From contig JALJEE010000227.1 of NCBI GenBank assembly GCA_023231475.1, positions 1 to 24,396 on the forward strand: a stretch of 24,396 bases of DNA, written 5' to 3'. The notes below the pieces were generated by a model that saw only the letters and a program-made list of their open reading frames with translations, had not been told where the DNA came from and searched no databases. Source of the DNA: Seison nebaliae. Taxonomy: Eukaryota > Rotifera > Pararotatoria > Seisonacea > Seisonidae. A program made the translations under genes and the position numbers. Numbering within the stretch: the first letter of the stretch is position 1; every line of letters begins with the position of its first letter. Below are positions 1-9,672 of this stretch, one piece after another.

Positions 1-224
1 TATAAGGTTTAAACTATATAATTATTAAATGTATGCCTGTTTAGACATTAGATGGCCATTTATTAATCCTCAACAAAACTTTATTCATATTTTTTAATAC
101 GTATTAAATATATAAATTTTCCACGCTTATAAAACCTTTTCACATATATATTAAAATAAAAAGTAAAAATATTTATTATAAAATTAAGTATTTTTTTAAT
201 TAACTAAAATTATCATATATATAT
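1..224. other. AT-rich stretch without a recognisable gene
   Basis: No long open frame or known motif is visible. The stretch is A/T runs leading into a LINE 3'-end copy at 225. It may be the remainder of a 5'-truncated insertion or plain intergenic DNA. Confidence 0.5.
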
Positions 225-266
225 TAATTTACCCCGAGGGGATTTGATTTTATAATAAAAAAAATA
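225..266 (+). mobile_element. LINE 3'-end remnant (copy A of the CCCCGAGGGG tail)
   Basis: A 31-bp core (225-255) is identical to the reverse complement of 6393-6423 and nearly identical to 6342-6372 and 22497-22527. In the frame used by the LINE copy at 5956-6372 it reads NLPRGDLIL followed by a TAA stop. An A-rich tail (256-265) follows at once, as at the 3' end of a target-primed insertion. No coding sequence of the element is recognisable upstream, so this would be an extremely 5'-truncated copy. What is seen is the repeated core and tail; that it is a retrotransposon 3' terminus is inferred from the copy that carries RT sequence. Confidence 0.6.
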
Positions 267-1536
267 TATGGATAATCAGAAGCGAAGATGAATTAAAATT
301 AATGATGTTCCAAGAGTTCGGATTGTTTAAAAAAAATATATTTGTTGTTATCAGAATATGCAATTAATTCTTCGTCAATCTCATTAGAATCGATTGTTTT
401 TTGAATTACGTCTGGGATATCCCAGAAATTCAATTTCTTTTGTAACCAATTTTTTCAATTCACTTCTGGCAGGATAATAGAAGCTGTTGGTGAGAATTTT
501 AGATTTCGAGTTATTGCACGATATACATCTCTCATAAACGCAATTTTACTTATCGGATGATGGATAAACATTGCATAGCATTATTTGCGCATATCACCAT
601 ATCATCTGCATAAGCATAAAGAGCTGGAAATGAATGATTCACGATTGAGAAAGAATACAGATTATTTGCTTCACATAGAATTTCATCGATGATTTTACCG
701 AAAATCCAGGGAGCAAGAATTGAACCCTGTCTCACTCCTTTATTAATCGAAAACAAATCAGAACTCACCGAATTCAACTTGATGATACCATAAGAATTAG
801 TAAATATTTGATTAATGAAGGAAATAACTTGATCATTTAATCCAGCGTCGTACAACACTCTCATACCATGACACATGTTCACCGAGTCGAATGCTTTCGA
901 AACATCAATAAAAGAGAAGATGAATTTCGAGTTGATGGAACGACTGAAGGAAATAAAGTACTTCAGCAGCAAAAGTATCGACATCGTGCCTGTACAATAG
1001 GAACGATAAGCGAATTGGAATTTTGAAGAATATAGATTTGGCGTAAACCTATTTTTTATCACTTGTTCAATTATCTTGATAATGCCACTTGTGATAGAAA
1101 TTGGACGATAAGAATTGGTAGTTGTACGTGACAATCCATTACCTTTATACAGCGGAATAATGGAGAAAATTCTTAGATCTTTATAATCAACTTTATTTAA
1201 CAATATCTCATTGATATAATCGACAATCAAGTTGATGTGCTCATCATCAAGACCAGCCACAACCTTAAGACAGCAATCATCATGACCATGAAATTTAGAC
1301 AAATTAATAATGGACAAAACGGCACGTAACTCATTCAACGAAACCTTGACATAAGAATGATGACAATTCATCGCTACCGATGAATCTACCGGTGTTACTA
1401 TTGAGGAATCGAACATTGATAATTTAAAGATGTTCACAAATATATATGGAGAAATGAGATTGTATCTGGTAGACTTCGTTTCAAATGTATCAGTTTTATT
1501 GGAAGAGAAATCAGTTGAATCCCTTGGAATTTCACA
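266..1536 (-). pseudogene. Non-LTR retrotransposon reverse transcriptase, broken copy
   Basis: The open frame runs from 1536 down to a stop at 552-550 with no convincing ATG near its start, so it is a fragment. It holds the RT fingers and palm in order: YRPISITSG, FQFAYRS with a CTGT run, motif A FIDVSKAFDSVN, motif B GVRQGSILAPWIFGKIIDEIL region, and motif C YAYADDMVI. The catalytic aspartates of motifs A and C are intact. Just after motif C the frame stops. A second frame (about 549-300) reads on as HPISKIAFMRDVYRAITR, with another stop and no thumb resembling that of the copy at 5956-6372. The endonuclease domain is missing, so the copy is 5'-truncated and internally deleted or shifted. 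The palm is close in sequence to the + strand copy at 5335. It is transcribed away from the PIN-like gene. The RT identity is firm; the exact ends are not. Confidence 0.88.
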
Positions 1537-1686
1537 TTACACTGTAAAATAAATTACAAAACAACAATTTCGTTTACGTAAAATTCGTTTTTTGTTCTAA
1601 TTTTTGTTGTATTTTTTCGTTTAGCATAGTTAGTTGTTAGTTGAAACGTAGCAGTTTTTTTGATTTTATACGGCAGCAAAGGTAAC

Positions 1687-2358
1687 ATGGGTGTTTTCCG
1701 AAAAATGTTCAAACGGGAACCGCGTGTTAAAATTAACTCATCAGTATCAGGTTGGGTAAAAAGCAAAAAAAAGAATCCGGATTTCTGGGGTGTACAAAAA
1801 CTTTTTGATAACGTTGGAGTTATTGGTTTCAACAAATCAGTTTATGAGAAGATGAAAAATAGACTAAAACATAATGAACCTGAAAAACTGCAACCAGACC
1901 CTAATGGAAAGCCGGGGTATTCTTTTGATAACAAAGAATGTAATATGGAAGGTACATTGGATTCTATCGCGGTTATAATGGCTAAATCGGAAGGTGTTCT
2001 ATTCTACGATATAGAAAATGGAATCATACCTGATAAAAAAATGGCGGTGTTGACCGATATGAAATATTTTGTAATAAGTTGTCACAATAGTTTTTTCAAC
2101 ACGAATAGAAAATTGCCTGATTGTGATTCGCATCTCATAACACCGAGATCGATAATGGTAAGTGAAAGTGCTGACCTTGCACTTGACTTTTACTTTTCCT
2201 ATTTTAATGCTAAATTGAACCCTGACATTCCTTTCGCATTTATCAGTAAAGATAGGGGTTTCATGAATGGGCTCAATTATTCCATAGATTCCCCACGGAG
2301 ATGTTACATAATTTCACCAATATCTAATAACTTCGGAATATTATCTTTCATAAAATAA
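1687..2358 (+). CDS. PIN/NYN-like nuclease-fold protein, intronless
   Basis: The predicted protein is 223 residues. I chose the ATG at 1687 because the frame upstream offers only a TTG at 1660. The N-terminal half is basic, with GWVKSKKKNPDFWG near residues 22-35. Residues about 103-218 look like a PIN/NYN nuclease fold. GVLFYDIEN gives acidic residues D108 and E110 at the end of a first strand. SADLALDFYF supplies D153 and D157 in a helix. IPFAFISKDRGF supplies D179 in the position of the usual S-x-D-x-x-F strand end. These are the acidic positions expected for a metal-dependent RNase of this class. Activity, substrate and partners cannot be read from sequence. The gene converges on NMD3 with a 50-bp gap and is head-to-head with a LINE fragment. 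It could be a host gene or cargo of a mobile element. Fold confidence is moderate; no orthologue is recognised. Confidence 0.7.
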   Translation: MGVFRKMFKREPRVKINSSVSGWVKSKKKNPDFWGVQKLFDNVGVIGFNKSVYEKMKNRLKHNEPEKLQPDPNGKPGYSFDNKECNMEGTLDSIAVIMAKSEGVLFYDIENGIIPDKKMAVLTDMKYFVISCHNSFFNTNRKLPDCDSHLITPRSIMVSESADLALDFYFSYFNAKLNPDIPFAFISKDRGFMNGLNYSIDSPRRCYIISPISNNFGILSFIK

Positions 2359-2408
2359 TTTCCCTCCTTAAATAATTTATTCGTTTTAATTATTTTATAG
2401 AAAATTAT

Positions 2409-4475
2409 TTATAAATTTGATAGCATTTCCGTTAAAGGAATTACTGGATCATTATCATCTTCCTCATCATTCATTGATTCGACGTTGTCTTCTTCAATAA
2501 GATAACGAAACTTTTAAAAGGAGAAATAAAAAAAAAGAAACTTGTATAAATATTGATTTTCTCTCGTAATATCGCATCTTCTTCAAGATCTTCCATAAAA
2601 TTTATCATATCACTACAAATAATCATTAGAATAATCTTCAGAATAAAAAATATTTTAAACTCATCTGTACTCTTAACAGTAGCACGATCGAATTCTAAAT
2701 GCTTCAATCGCCATTTCCTCCTTCGATTTCTTGACATGGAATCTCCGTACGATTTTTTCACAAGAATCTTTTAGAAAAATTCAACAAATACTTTCGAATA
2801 AATACTAAACAATGTCATTCGAATTGTTTGATGATTTATAATCTGGATTATTAATATTAGCCAAAGACAAATCGAATCTAAAAGAAATTTATATTGTATT
2901 TTAAAATGTATTACACATGGATGGAACCCGAGAACTATGTCGCCCAATTTCAAGATATTCCCCAAATGAGTCTTGGTGAAGAATTCGTTGCCATTACAAT
3001 CCATATCGTTCAATGGTCTGATCCATGCTCCAATTAATTTCCCCTTGAATTTCATTTTTATTTTTTAACAGAAAATAATTGAGAAATTAAAACTGTTGAT
3101 AATTCTTTTCCAAAAACATTTTGTTTCGGTAATTCTTCTAAATGAATAATCATAAATGTTTGCAATTGTTTCATTGTACAGATGGTTTGGAACGGTTGTC
3201 GCCAATATCGATTAGCATCCACCTCTATTTCTATGAAGATAGTTTAAAAAAGAAATTTAATAAAAATGAAATAAATACTTTTTAAAGTTGTCGGATCGAT
3301 CAAATGGATTTGTTTAGTGACACGAACACAAATACATAATTGACCGATGTCTAATGCTCTTGCCATTTTTGATGATAAACAAACGATGTCATTCTAATAA
3401 ATTTAAATAATAATGAAATGAATTTAAATAATAATAATAATTAATTTAATAATAATTAACTTTAGAAATCGGTACAATTTCCACCGAATAATTATATTTA
3501 TAATTATAAGTATTATTGCGAATGTCATGAGATATCAATTGTTTCGATGTCTCATATCTGAATTATGATCAACTTTTCAAATTATTCTCATAAAGATATT
3601 GAACTTAATAGGAACGGACGCTTGCAGGAAATTTAAAAGACGTACAGCATCTTGTTGTTGAGCGAAGAAGAAATCGATTCCACCAGTAACTTGTTTCATG
3701 AACAGGATTGAATCTTTCAATTCATCTCGTTTTACCAATAATTGTTCGACATAAAAGAAAGTTTTTTTGTGCGTCACTTTCTGTCGTAATTGAAGACAAC
3801 ATTTCCAATAATCTTTCGCTTCCGCTCGATGACATTGTGAGCACATGAGATTTTGAATAATATATTCAATTTCCGCACTCTGTTCAATCGCCGTGCCTTC
3901 TCCAACCTTCCAAATAAATTGAAGAATGTTCAAATAAATTTCATAAAATTATTCAACTTCTTTTTGAACTGACAATTTTATTTTTAATCTTTTCGAATGT
4001 GGTTCCGTCCATATGAATGATGCATTCGATATTCTCATCTAATAGAAATTAGTGAATTCAGCGTTCGAAAAAATGGTGAACGGTATTGATATTTTTAATC
4101 TTTTTCATACAAATTACTAATAATTCTTTCGATCCTTCTTCAGCCGAAATCCATGCCGACGGTGGTTGATGATAACTTTAAAAAATTTATTTAACAATTA
4201 TAATAACAACTGACCGAAAACATTTTTGACAACGTTGAATAACGTAAGAACTTTCAATTCCTTCACAAATATTTAGCGATGGTCTCAGACATGATCTGAC
4301 AATTAATATTATATCATCAAAATATCTCAAACACAAATGAAGAACTAACAAACACAAATTTAAATTGTTTGCTTCGATTTCTATGCCACATTGACAGCAC
4401 AAACTATTCGAATATAAAGAAAGACGAAGATTCGCAAAATAATATCAACATTTTATTACTTTCATCAATTTCCAT
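2409..4475 (-). CDS. NMD3: 60S ribosomal export protein NMD3, 14 exons
   Basis: NMD3 is the adaptor that binds nascent 60S subunits and recruits the CRM1 exportin for nuclear export. Exons, guided by homology: 4475-4450, 4403-4350, 4295-4215, 4175-4082, 4038-3958, 3906-3605, 3557-3461, 3393-3279, 3230-3094, 3043-2928, 2877-2811, 2767-2661, 2612-2542, 2491-2409. They sum to 1431 nt, giving 476 residues (human NMD3 is about 503). Family marks in order: LCCQCG and a CLSCL pair (zinc knuckles); CQKCFRYHQPP; FIWTEPHSKRLKIKL; MCSQCHRAEAKDYW; LRQKVTHKKTFFYVEQLL; GGIDFFFAQQ; LISHDIRNNTYNYK; VEIVPIS; FFTKTHLGNILKLGDIVLGF; VKKSYGDSMSRNRRRKWRLK; FMEDLEEDAILREKINIY; and a terminal IPLTEML block. All but the last intron junction are well constrained; the last acceptor (2492) could shift by 3 nt. 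A minus-strand AATAAA lies at 2381-2376. Introns are 39-67 nt and mostly begin GTT. Confidence 0.95.
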
Positions 4476-5334
4476 AATCCTCGTTTATTTAGTGATTTAT
4501 CACGTTCAAATAAGCTAACGATACAACGATAAATAAATTTGAAAATATTTTATTGTGAAATAATTTAAATAGAAATTATTATAAAATAAATATTTCGGCT
4601 TGTCCGAACAACGAAAAATTGTGTTCTCGATTTTTTTGATAATTGTTCTCTTTGATTTCTGACGAATATTCGTAGATTGTTGAGTAAATGACGAATAGTC
4701 TCCTTCTCCTCAGCTGAAGAAAGCGAAGGATTCAGATTCCATCCATTTTAAGGAATGAATCCTTCGATTTTCTTTCTTTCTTCCAACACCATTCAGTTTG
4801 GCTATACGTCAAAAGTTTGAGCGAATTTTGCGCATAGCTAAAATTGAATTTGAAAAGATTCGGAAAATTTACTAAATTATTATTTAATTTACATTCGTTT
4901 TATAGGAAAATGTATGGTAATACATTTTTGGATTTTTAAACAATTCAATTTTCCAAAACATTTTCCTCGTCATTTTATTCCATTGTCCATTTCACACAAA
5001 TATCAAACTGCGCTAAGGAAATAGTGAAAGCATTTCGAACAATTAATACACGTATACTATTTCTATTAGTTCTACTGAATTCATATTTTCAAATTATATT
5101 CAATTTTTCAAAAAATTCTTTCACTATACACCGAAACGAAGGACTGCTAGAATAATGTTTATTCATATATCACTAAACATACATAACGTCCAAGAATCGT
5201 TTAAGCCTTGATTTTTTCTATATATCGAATAACCGATTGACTAAAACGAAAAAAACAATTTTTAAAGATATTCCTGCAATAATGTGCAATGGACCACGGG
5301 ATAAGAATTCTACGTCAATCAGGAATGGATGCGT
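4476..5334. other. Intergenic, no gene seen
   Basis: This is AT-rich sequence upstream of NMD3 (its promoter side) and up to the point where LINE homology starts near 5335. It contains one clear inverted repeat (4724-4766). An open frame runs into the LINE from 5237, but its first about 33 codons do not match the other RT copies and are probably flanking DNA. Confidence 0.5.
4724..4766. repeat. Inverted repeat, 11-bp arms
   Basis: CGAAGGATTCA at 4724-4734 is the reverse complement of TGAATCCTTCG at 4756-4766, with a 21-nt loop that is itself partly self-complementary. It lies about 250 bp upstream of the NMD3 start. Function is unknown; it could be chance, a small hairpin or a transposon footprint. 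Confidence 0.5.
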
Positions 5335-6372
5335 ATTCTATTCTTTACTTTTTATAAGTGAAATTTTTACCAATTCTTTCGGTGCTGTTAAACATAATTC
5401 ATTATCATCGTCGATGTTCAATATTAATAAAGGAGTTAGACAAGGTTCGATACTTGCTCCTTGGATTTTTGGAAAAATTATTGATGACGTTCTTCTGGAT
5501 GCAAATAATATCTTCTCTTTTAAAATTGGTGATGAGTTTTTCCCATCTGTCTTCGCATATGCTGACGATATTCTCATTTGTTCCAATAATCTGAGTCAAT
5601 GCAGGAAAAGAATTGAATTTATCCGTTCTCAATTGTTAGAAAGATGTGTCGTCTGAAATCAGGAAAAATCGAAAATCTTAACGAACATTTCTCTTCATTC
5701 GTTCGTGAGAAATATGAGAAAATTAGTTGAAAAGAATGTCTGTTTCTTGGGAATTAAAATTGATAACAGAAAGAAGAGTTCTGTCACAAGTGATGAAATT
5801 AGATGCAAGTTCCTCAGAACCTTCTACTCTTTCTATATTCGTTGCAAATTATTTTCAATACAATTAAAACTAAAGTTATTCGTCACTTATTGTTGTGATT
5901 TTTATGGACTTGCTGTTTCCTTGTTTAATACTCAGAACTTCTGAGTCAGAAGTCGTTGTTGTGTCTTGACCGGACATATAATAGAACAATTAGAATGGTT
6001 CTTGGTTGCGGTAAGCTGTTTAACAGGGCATTTATGTTCTCTATCTGCGGACTGAAACCTTTTCCTCTTCTTATTGCACAACGGTGTTTGAATATAATTC
6101 TTTCCATTAAAGAATCTGAATTATGTTCTCCATCATCTACAGATTGTGATAATTTCTTTAATCCGATTGAATTCTTTTCTTATTATTCTTTTGAAATTCC
6201 TCATTCATTAGATGAAGCGCTTCGTATTATCTCCAATTTCGATATTACATCTCTTATTCCGACTTATTTACGAGACGAAATCGAAATGGGAAGAAAACTT
6301 ATTACGGATAATGTGTACAGCCAGTTATCTTATTTTCTTTTTAATTTACCCCGAGGGGATTTGACTCTATAA
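5335..6372 (+). pseudogene. Non-LTR retrotransposon, 5'-truncated and frame-broken
   Basis: Homology to the minus-strand RT copy begins near IFTNSFGAVKHNSLSSSMF (about 5350). It continues through motif B GVRQGSILAPWIFGKIIDDVL and motif C FAYADDILICSNN to a stop at 5654-5656. The reading then changes frame at least twice: FLGIKIDNRKKSS with the thumb region (about 5705-5944), then a C-terminal frame (5956-6372). The C-terminal frame holds DRTYNRTIRMVLGCGKLFNRAF, GLKPFPLLIAQRC and FFNPIEFF, and ends FLFNLPRGDLTL-stop. Motif A and the endonuclease are absent, so the copy is dead. The C-terminal block is also recognisable at 23002-23286 on the minus strand, which confirms it as part of the element. 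The 3' end coincides with the repeated 31-bp tail, so this copy defines that tail as the LINE terminus. Confidence 0.9.
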
Positions 6373-6423
6373 TTTTATTTTTTTTTTATTTATTATAAAA
6401 TCAAATCCCCTCGGGGTAAATTA
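6342..6423. repeat. Near-perfect 31-bp palindrome of two LINE 3' ends, tail to tail
   Basis: The left arm 6342-6372 and right arm 6393-6423 are inverted copies that differ at three positions (CTC versus TTT in the same sense). They are separated by 20 nt of T-rich sequence. Each arm carries the CCCCGAGGGG core. The right arm is identical to 225-255. The structure could extrude as a cruciform, or fold in a transcript crossing it. Confidence 0.85.
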
Positions 6424-6450
6424 TAAAGAAAAAAATGTAGATTCTGTATT
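6393..6450 (-). mobile_element. LINE 3'-end remnant (copy C), minus orientation
   Basis: Read on the minus strand, this copy gives HFFLYNLPRGDLIL-stop and then an A-rich (TAAA)-type tail that abuts the T-rich spacer. Only the last about 15 codons are recognisable; no RT sequence lies upstream on this strand. It is tail to tail with the + strand LINE at 5335-6372. Confidence 0.55.
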
Positions 6451-8698
6451 ATTTCCAAACTATCTGAACTACATCGATATACGTTTCCTTCCGTTTATCT
6501 TTTATTAGAATTAGAAAAGGATTAGAAATGTTCGACATTAAGGTTATAAAAATTAACGAAAAATTTGGAGAGAATCCTTAGGCATAAAATTCAAAATTTA
6601 TTTAAATCATTGTTAAAAAGTTTAGACTACATATAACTGAATAATGCCTCCAAATTACAAAAGTGATTAACAAAATTATAATTTTATTTAAAATTTTTTT
6701 TATCATTTAAAATAAATATCTAAAATATTGGAGCAACTTGTTGCACAATAATTAATGGTAATAAAGTTGTAATTTCCATGGAAAGACCTGAATCATAATA
6801 TTGGTTATAATAACCAGCTATGGTTATATAGTTTTGGTTTTAGAACATAAGTTATATTGTACAAGTAAGATTAGTATTAGAAGTAGATATCGAATCAAAG
6901 TAAGTGAAGTACACAAGTATTAGTCCATAAAATGAGAACATAGAATGGCATGTTTATTTAATGTCTTCGTAAAATAAAACTGACATAAACCACATTTTCT
7001 AACGAATTTGTTAAATCTTAAGATCTTCATCGATTTCTGGTGCTCGTCCGAACTTAAAAACTGGAGAAAATAAAAAACAGAGACAGTTGCCGCAAGAAAA
7101 AAAGAATCATTTGGTGACCATCAAATGACACCGGCGGACTTTTCAGTGTCATTTGTTCCTAGCATTTTACCAAAACGATTGAGAATGGTAATCGGTAAAT
7201 TCAATCGGATAGATATTTACTGAAGCAAGGATGGAACATATCCATCATATCAATATTCGTATTATTCGCGGTACTATTAATCAGAGCTCCACTAATGTTT
7301 CTCCACTACCACCGATTCGGAGAAATATAAAAATGAGGAACGAATCACAACTACTCAAACTTAAACTATCCTAGCCCAATTATAGTATTGTTTATATAGT
7401 TTTTTAAGCGCATTTTCTTCGAGTTCAACCGAAGTCATCCATTCCCAATTTGAATGGAGTGAAAGATATTTATTTATTTTAAATTTAAAGTTTAACCCCA
7501 CGGAACAATATAACAAAAAAGTTATTATATATATATTACATTATCTTGTTAGTATATAGCAGACATGGGGACGAAAGCGCATAGTCATATATTTTTGTTG
7601 TATGTAGGGAGTAAGCGTTGCTCATGATGCACATACTAACCTGATAACAAGTGTGAACAGTTTAACAATTTTAAGTGAATTTAAAATTTAGGTTTCTAGT
7701 TATATTATATTTTATATTTTTTTCTTTTAACATTTGGACTTCTTTTTTAATATTTAGCTGTAGACCTTTATTATTAGACAGTTCTGTTCATTTATTTTTG
7801 AATTGTTGAAAGTTGAAAGTTGCTTGGAGAGGAATCTTTTAAAATTTTGTACTTCTGAATCTTGTTCTTCTGATGTGTGTTCTTTTATTCTTGTTCTGAA
7901 CTTTTTCCTTGATCCTTATTTTTCGCCTATCTGTGCACCTATATGCGCATCAACCTTACACTGTACAGCAAAAAAAGTAAGGGCAAAATGAAAAAGGTTT
8001 TTAATCCAAATTTTTCGTACATTACAAAATTAGTAGATATCTATTTTTCTAGTCTAGATTTGTAATACAAATCTACTAACCCATTTTTCTTCGGAGGTGA
8101 CAATTTTTTGTAATGCTTTTTGATTTTTTGTAATAAGCAAATATCTTTTGATATATTTTTTTGAAATGTAAAATTTGATGGCTAATATTCAACTTTTTTC
8201 AATTATTTTGGATGGAGGTTATAGCAAATTAAAAGTAGTGTTGATATTTATAAGTTATAAAGTGTAGAATCGCTTAAGAAAAGTTACAATAATGTTTTAT
8301 ACTTTCAATTGAATGTGAAAAAAACTCAAAAAATTTAATAATTTGCGGTATCACAATGATCAACAATTTCCCTTTACAATGTAAACAAATTTGTTCGGAG
8401 ACAAAATTAAAGTAATTACAAACGGTAATTTAATAGTTGTAACTTTATTATATTAGGTCTGAGCAATGACAAATGAGATCAATTGTGGTCAAATCGGAGA
8501 ATACTTGATATAGCGATAGTAACATTCTGGTCAATTAACATTTTCAGGGCAATCAATTTATTTATGAAAGTTTAAAGAAGTAGGTGTATCAAAGAAGTAT
8601 ACTTACAAGTTTAACAACCTTCGTACTTTATTTTGCAGTACTTTCTTCCGGAAGTTTATTTTTTGGTCGGAAGAATTTGAATGTGGCTTTTTTGATAG
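6451..8698. other. 2.2-kb gene-poor stretch
   Basis: No supported gene is seen. A short + frame at 7803-7991 has no family resemblance and begins at a non-ATG codon. Around 7000-7350 the minus-strand frames give a few suggestive words but are broken by stops every 20-40 codons. A perfect short hairpin sits at 8055-8075. Confidence 0.5.
8055..8075. repeat. Perfect 10-bp hairpin with a 1-nt centre
   Basis: TAGATTTGTA, a single A, then TACAAATCTA. The surrounding bases repeat part of it: TTAGTAGAT near 8029 pairs with ATCTACTAA near 8071. No downstream gene is close enough to call it regulatory. Confidence 0.5.
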
Positions 8699-8950
8699 TT
8701 GGTTGACATAGGAAATGAGTTTCTTCATAAATACCTTCAGGAAAATAATGTAGAAAAGTTGCTTATGAAAAAAATGCTATTGCTACACATTAACCACCTT
8801 ATTCTAACAAATTTTCGTAAGAGTGACCAATTTATAACGAAAGATAGAAATTATGGAATTGCTTATCCTGAAAATGGATATGATGGATTGTGGTATCGAA
8901 AATATGATCTTGACTTCCATTTGGTTGCATTAACGTTAAAAAATGTTTAA
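8699..8950 (+). CDS. Unassigned 83-codon open frame, possible exon or remnant
   Basis: The frame opens right after a TAG at 8696-8698 and has no early ATG; the first is about 23 codons in. The product has a basic helical start (NNVEKLLMKKMLLLHINHL) and an aromatic end (YPENGYDGLWYRKYDLDF). I do not recognise it. It lies about 150 bp upstream of a LINE endonuclease fragment on the same strand. It could be a decayed exon, an unrelated short gene or chance. Confidence 0.2.
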   Translation: MVDIGNEFLHKYLQENNVEKLLMKKMLLLHINHLILTNFRKSDQFITKDRNYGIAYPENGYDGLWYRKYDLDFHLVALTLKNV

Positions 8951-9060
8951 TAATATTTCTTCAGTTGATAATAATTATTGTGGATATTTTATATATTTTG
9001 TTAACATTTTATTTCAAACTTATAACCATTTTCGGTCGATTTTTTCTCAGTTTATTTTAA

Positions 9061-9309
9061 ATTTTCTTCATTTTCTTAGAAATTGCGGAATTAAGTTTCA
9101 TTTTAATTGACTCCGAACATGACTCCGATCGTCTGTCAGGTGGACTTTGTGTCCTGATTTCCAACAATCTTCGCCGAACTTGCTTTATTCAACTCTCTAA
9201 CGACGTTTTTTGTTTTTCTGTTCATGACATTCTATGTTTCAATGGCTATCTCCGTCCTAATGATTGTTGGAAATTATCCCCGACGTTTCTCTTTCCTAAG
9301 AAAATATGA
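9061..9309 (+). pseudogene. LINE APE-type endonuclease fragment
   Basis: An 82-codon frame reads ILIDSEHDSDRLSGGLCVLI, then SNNLRRTCFIQLSNDVFCFS and a following NGYLRPNDCW. The GG(L/V)-x-(V/I)-L-(I/V)-S block, followed by alternating strands and a Y-L-x-P turn, is the usual middle of the apurinic-like endonuclease of non-LTR elements. The N-terminal catalytic part and the SDH-type end are not seen, and no RT follows. It is probably a piece of the same LINE group as the RT copies here, but they do not overlap, so this cannot be proved from the window. Confidence 0.5.
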
Positions 9310-9672
9310 AAAAAGGAAGTTATCTCCGATTTTTTTTGATGCCATATCTCTTAATGAGTAGTAAAACCTGTATTTCATAATATCTATGAGCATGAATTGT
9401 TTCTTTGAAAATCAAACCGAACGTGATTATATTACGTGAAATTTACATAAGACAATTGAATTAATACTACTTATCATCAACCAAAAATACAATTGATAAT
9501 TTCGATAATAAAACGACATGTCAAATATAATCATTGTAAATGGAAATCATAAACATTCACAAACGACCAACTGGTAAAAAATTTAATAATTATTACTTTA
9601 CAAATTTCTTAGTAAATAAACTAATCAATAAAGTTTCATTTAATTAATGGTCCTGATAAAAAAAGATGATAG
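9310..9672. other. Intergenic, nothing recognised
   Basis: AT-rich, with no frame longer than about 40 codons that resembles a known family. Confidence 0.5.

Noticed and set aside
1554-1835. 93-codon minus-strand frame overlapping the PIN-like gene start
   Set aside because: No recognisable domain, and it overlaps the better supported + strand gene.
2768-2810. Reading NMD3 as broken by stops
   Set aside because: Each stop falls inside a short GT...AG interval; removing these restores a continuous NMD3 of normal length, so they are introns.
5338-5632. Minus-strand frames opposite the RT palm
   Set aside because: Antisense shadows of the + strand RT; the + frame carries motifs B and C.
7000-7350. 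Minus-strand words such as KMLGTNDTEKSAGVI and WSPNDSFFLAA, faintly WD-repeat-like
   Set aside because: Stops interrupt within 20-40 codons, no second repeat follows, and no splice model joins them; probably chance.
7803-7991. 62-codon + frame with several cysteines
   Set aside because: Non-ATG start, low complexity, no signal peptide or cysteine pattern of a known family.
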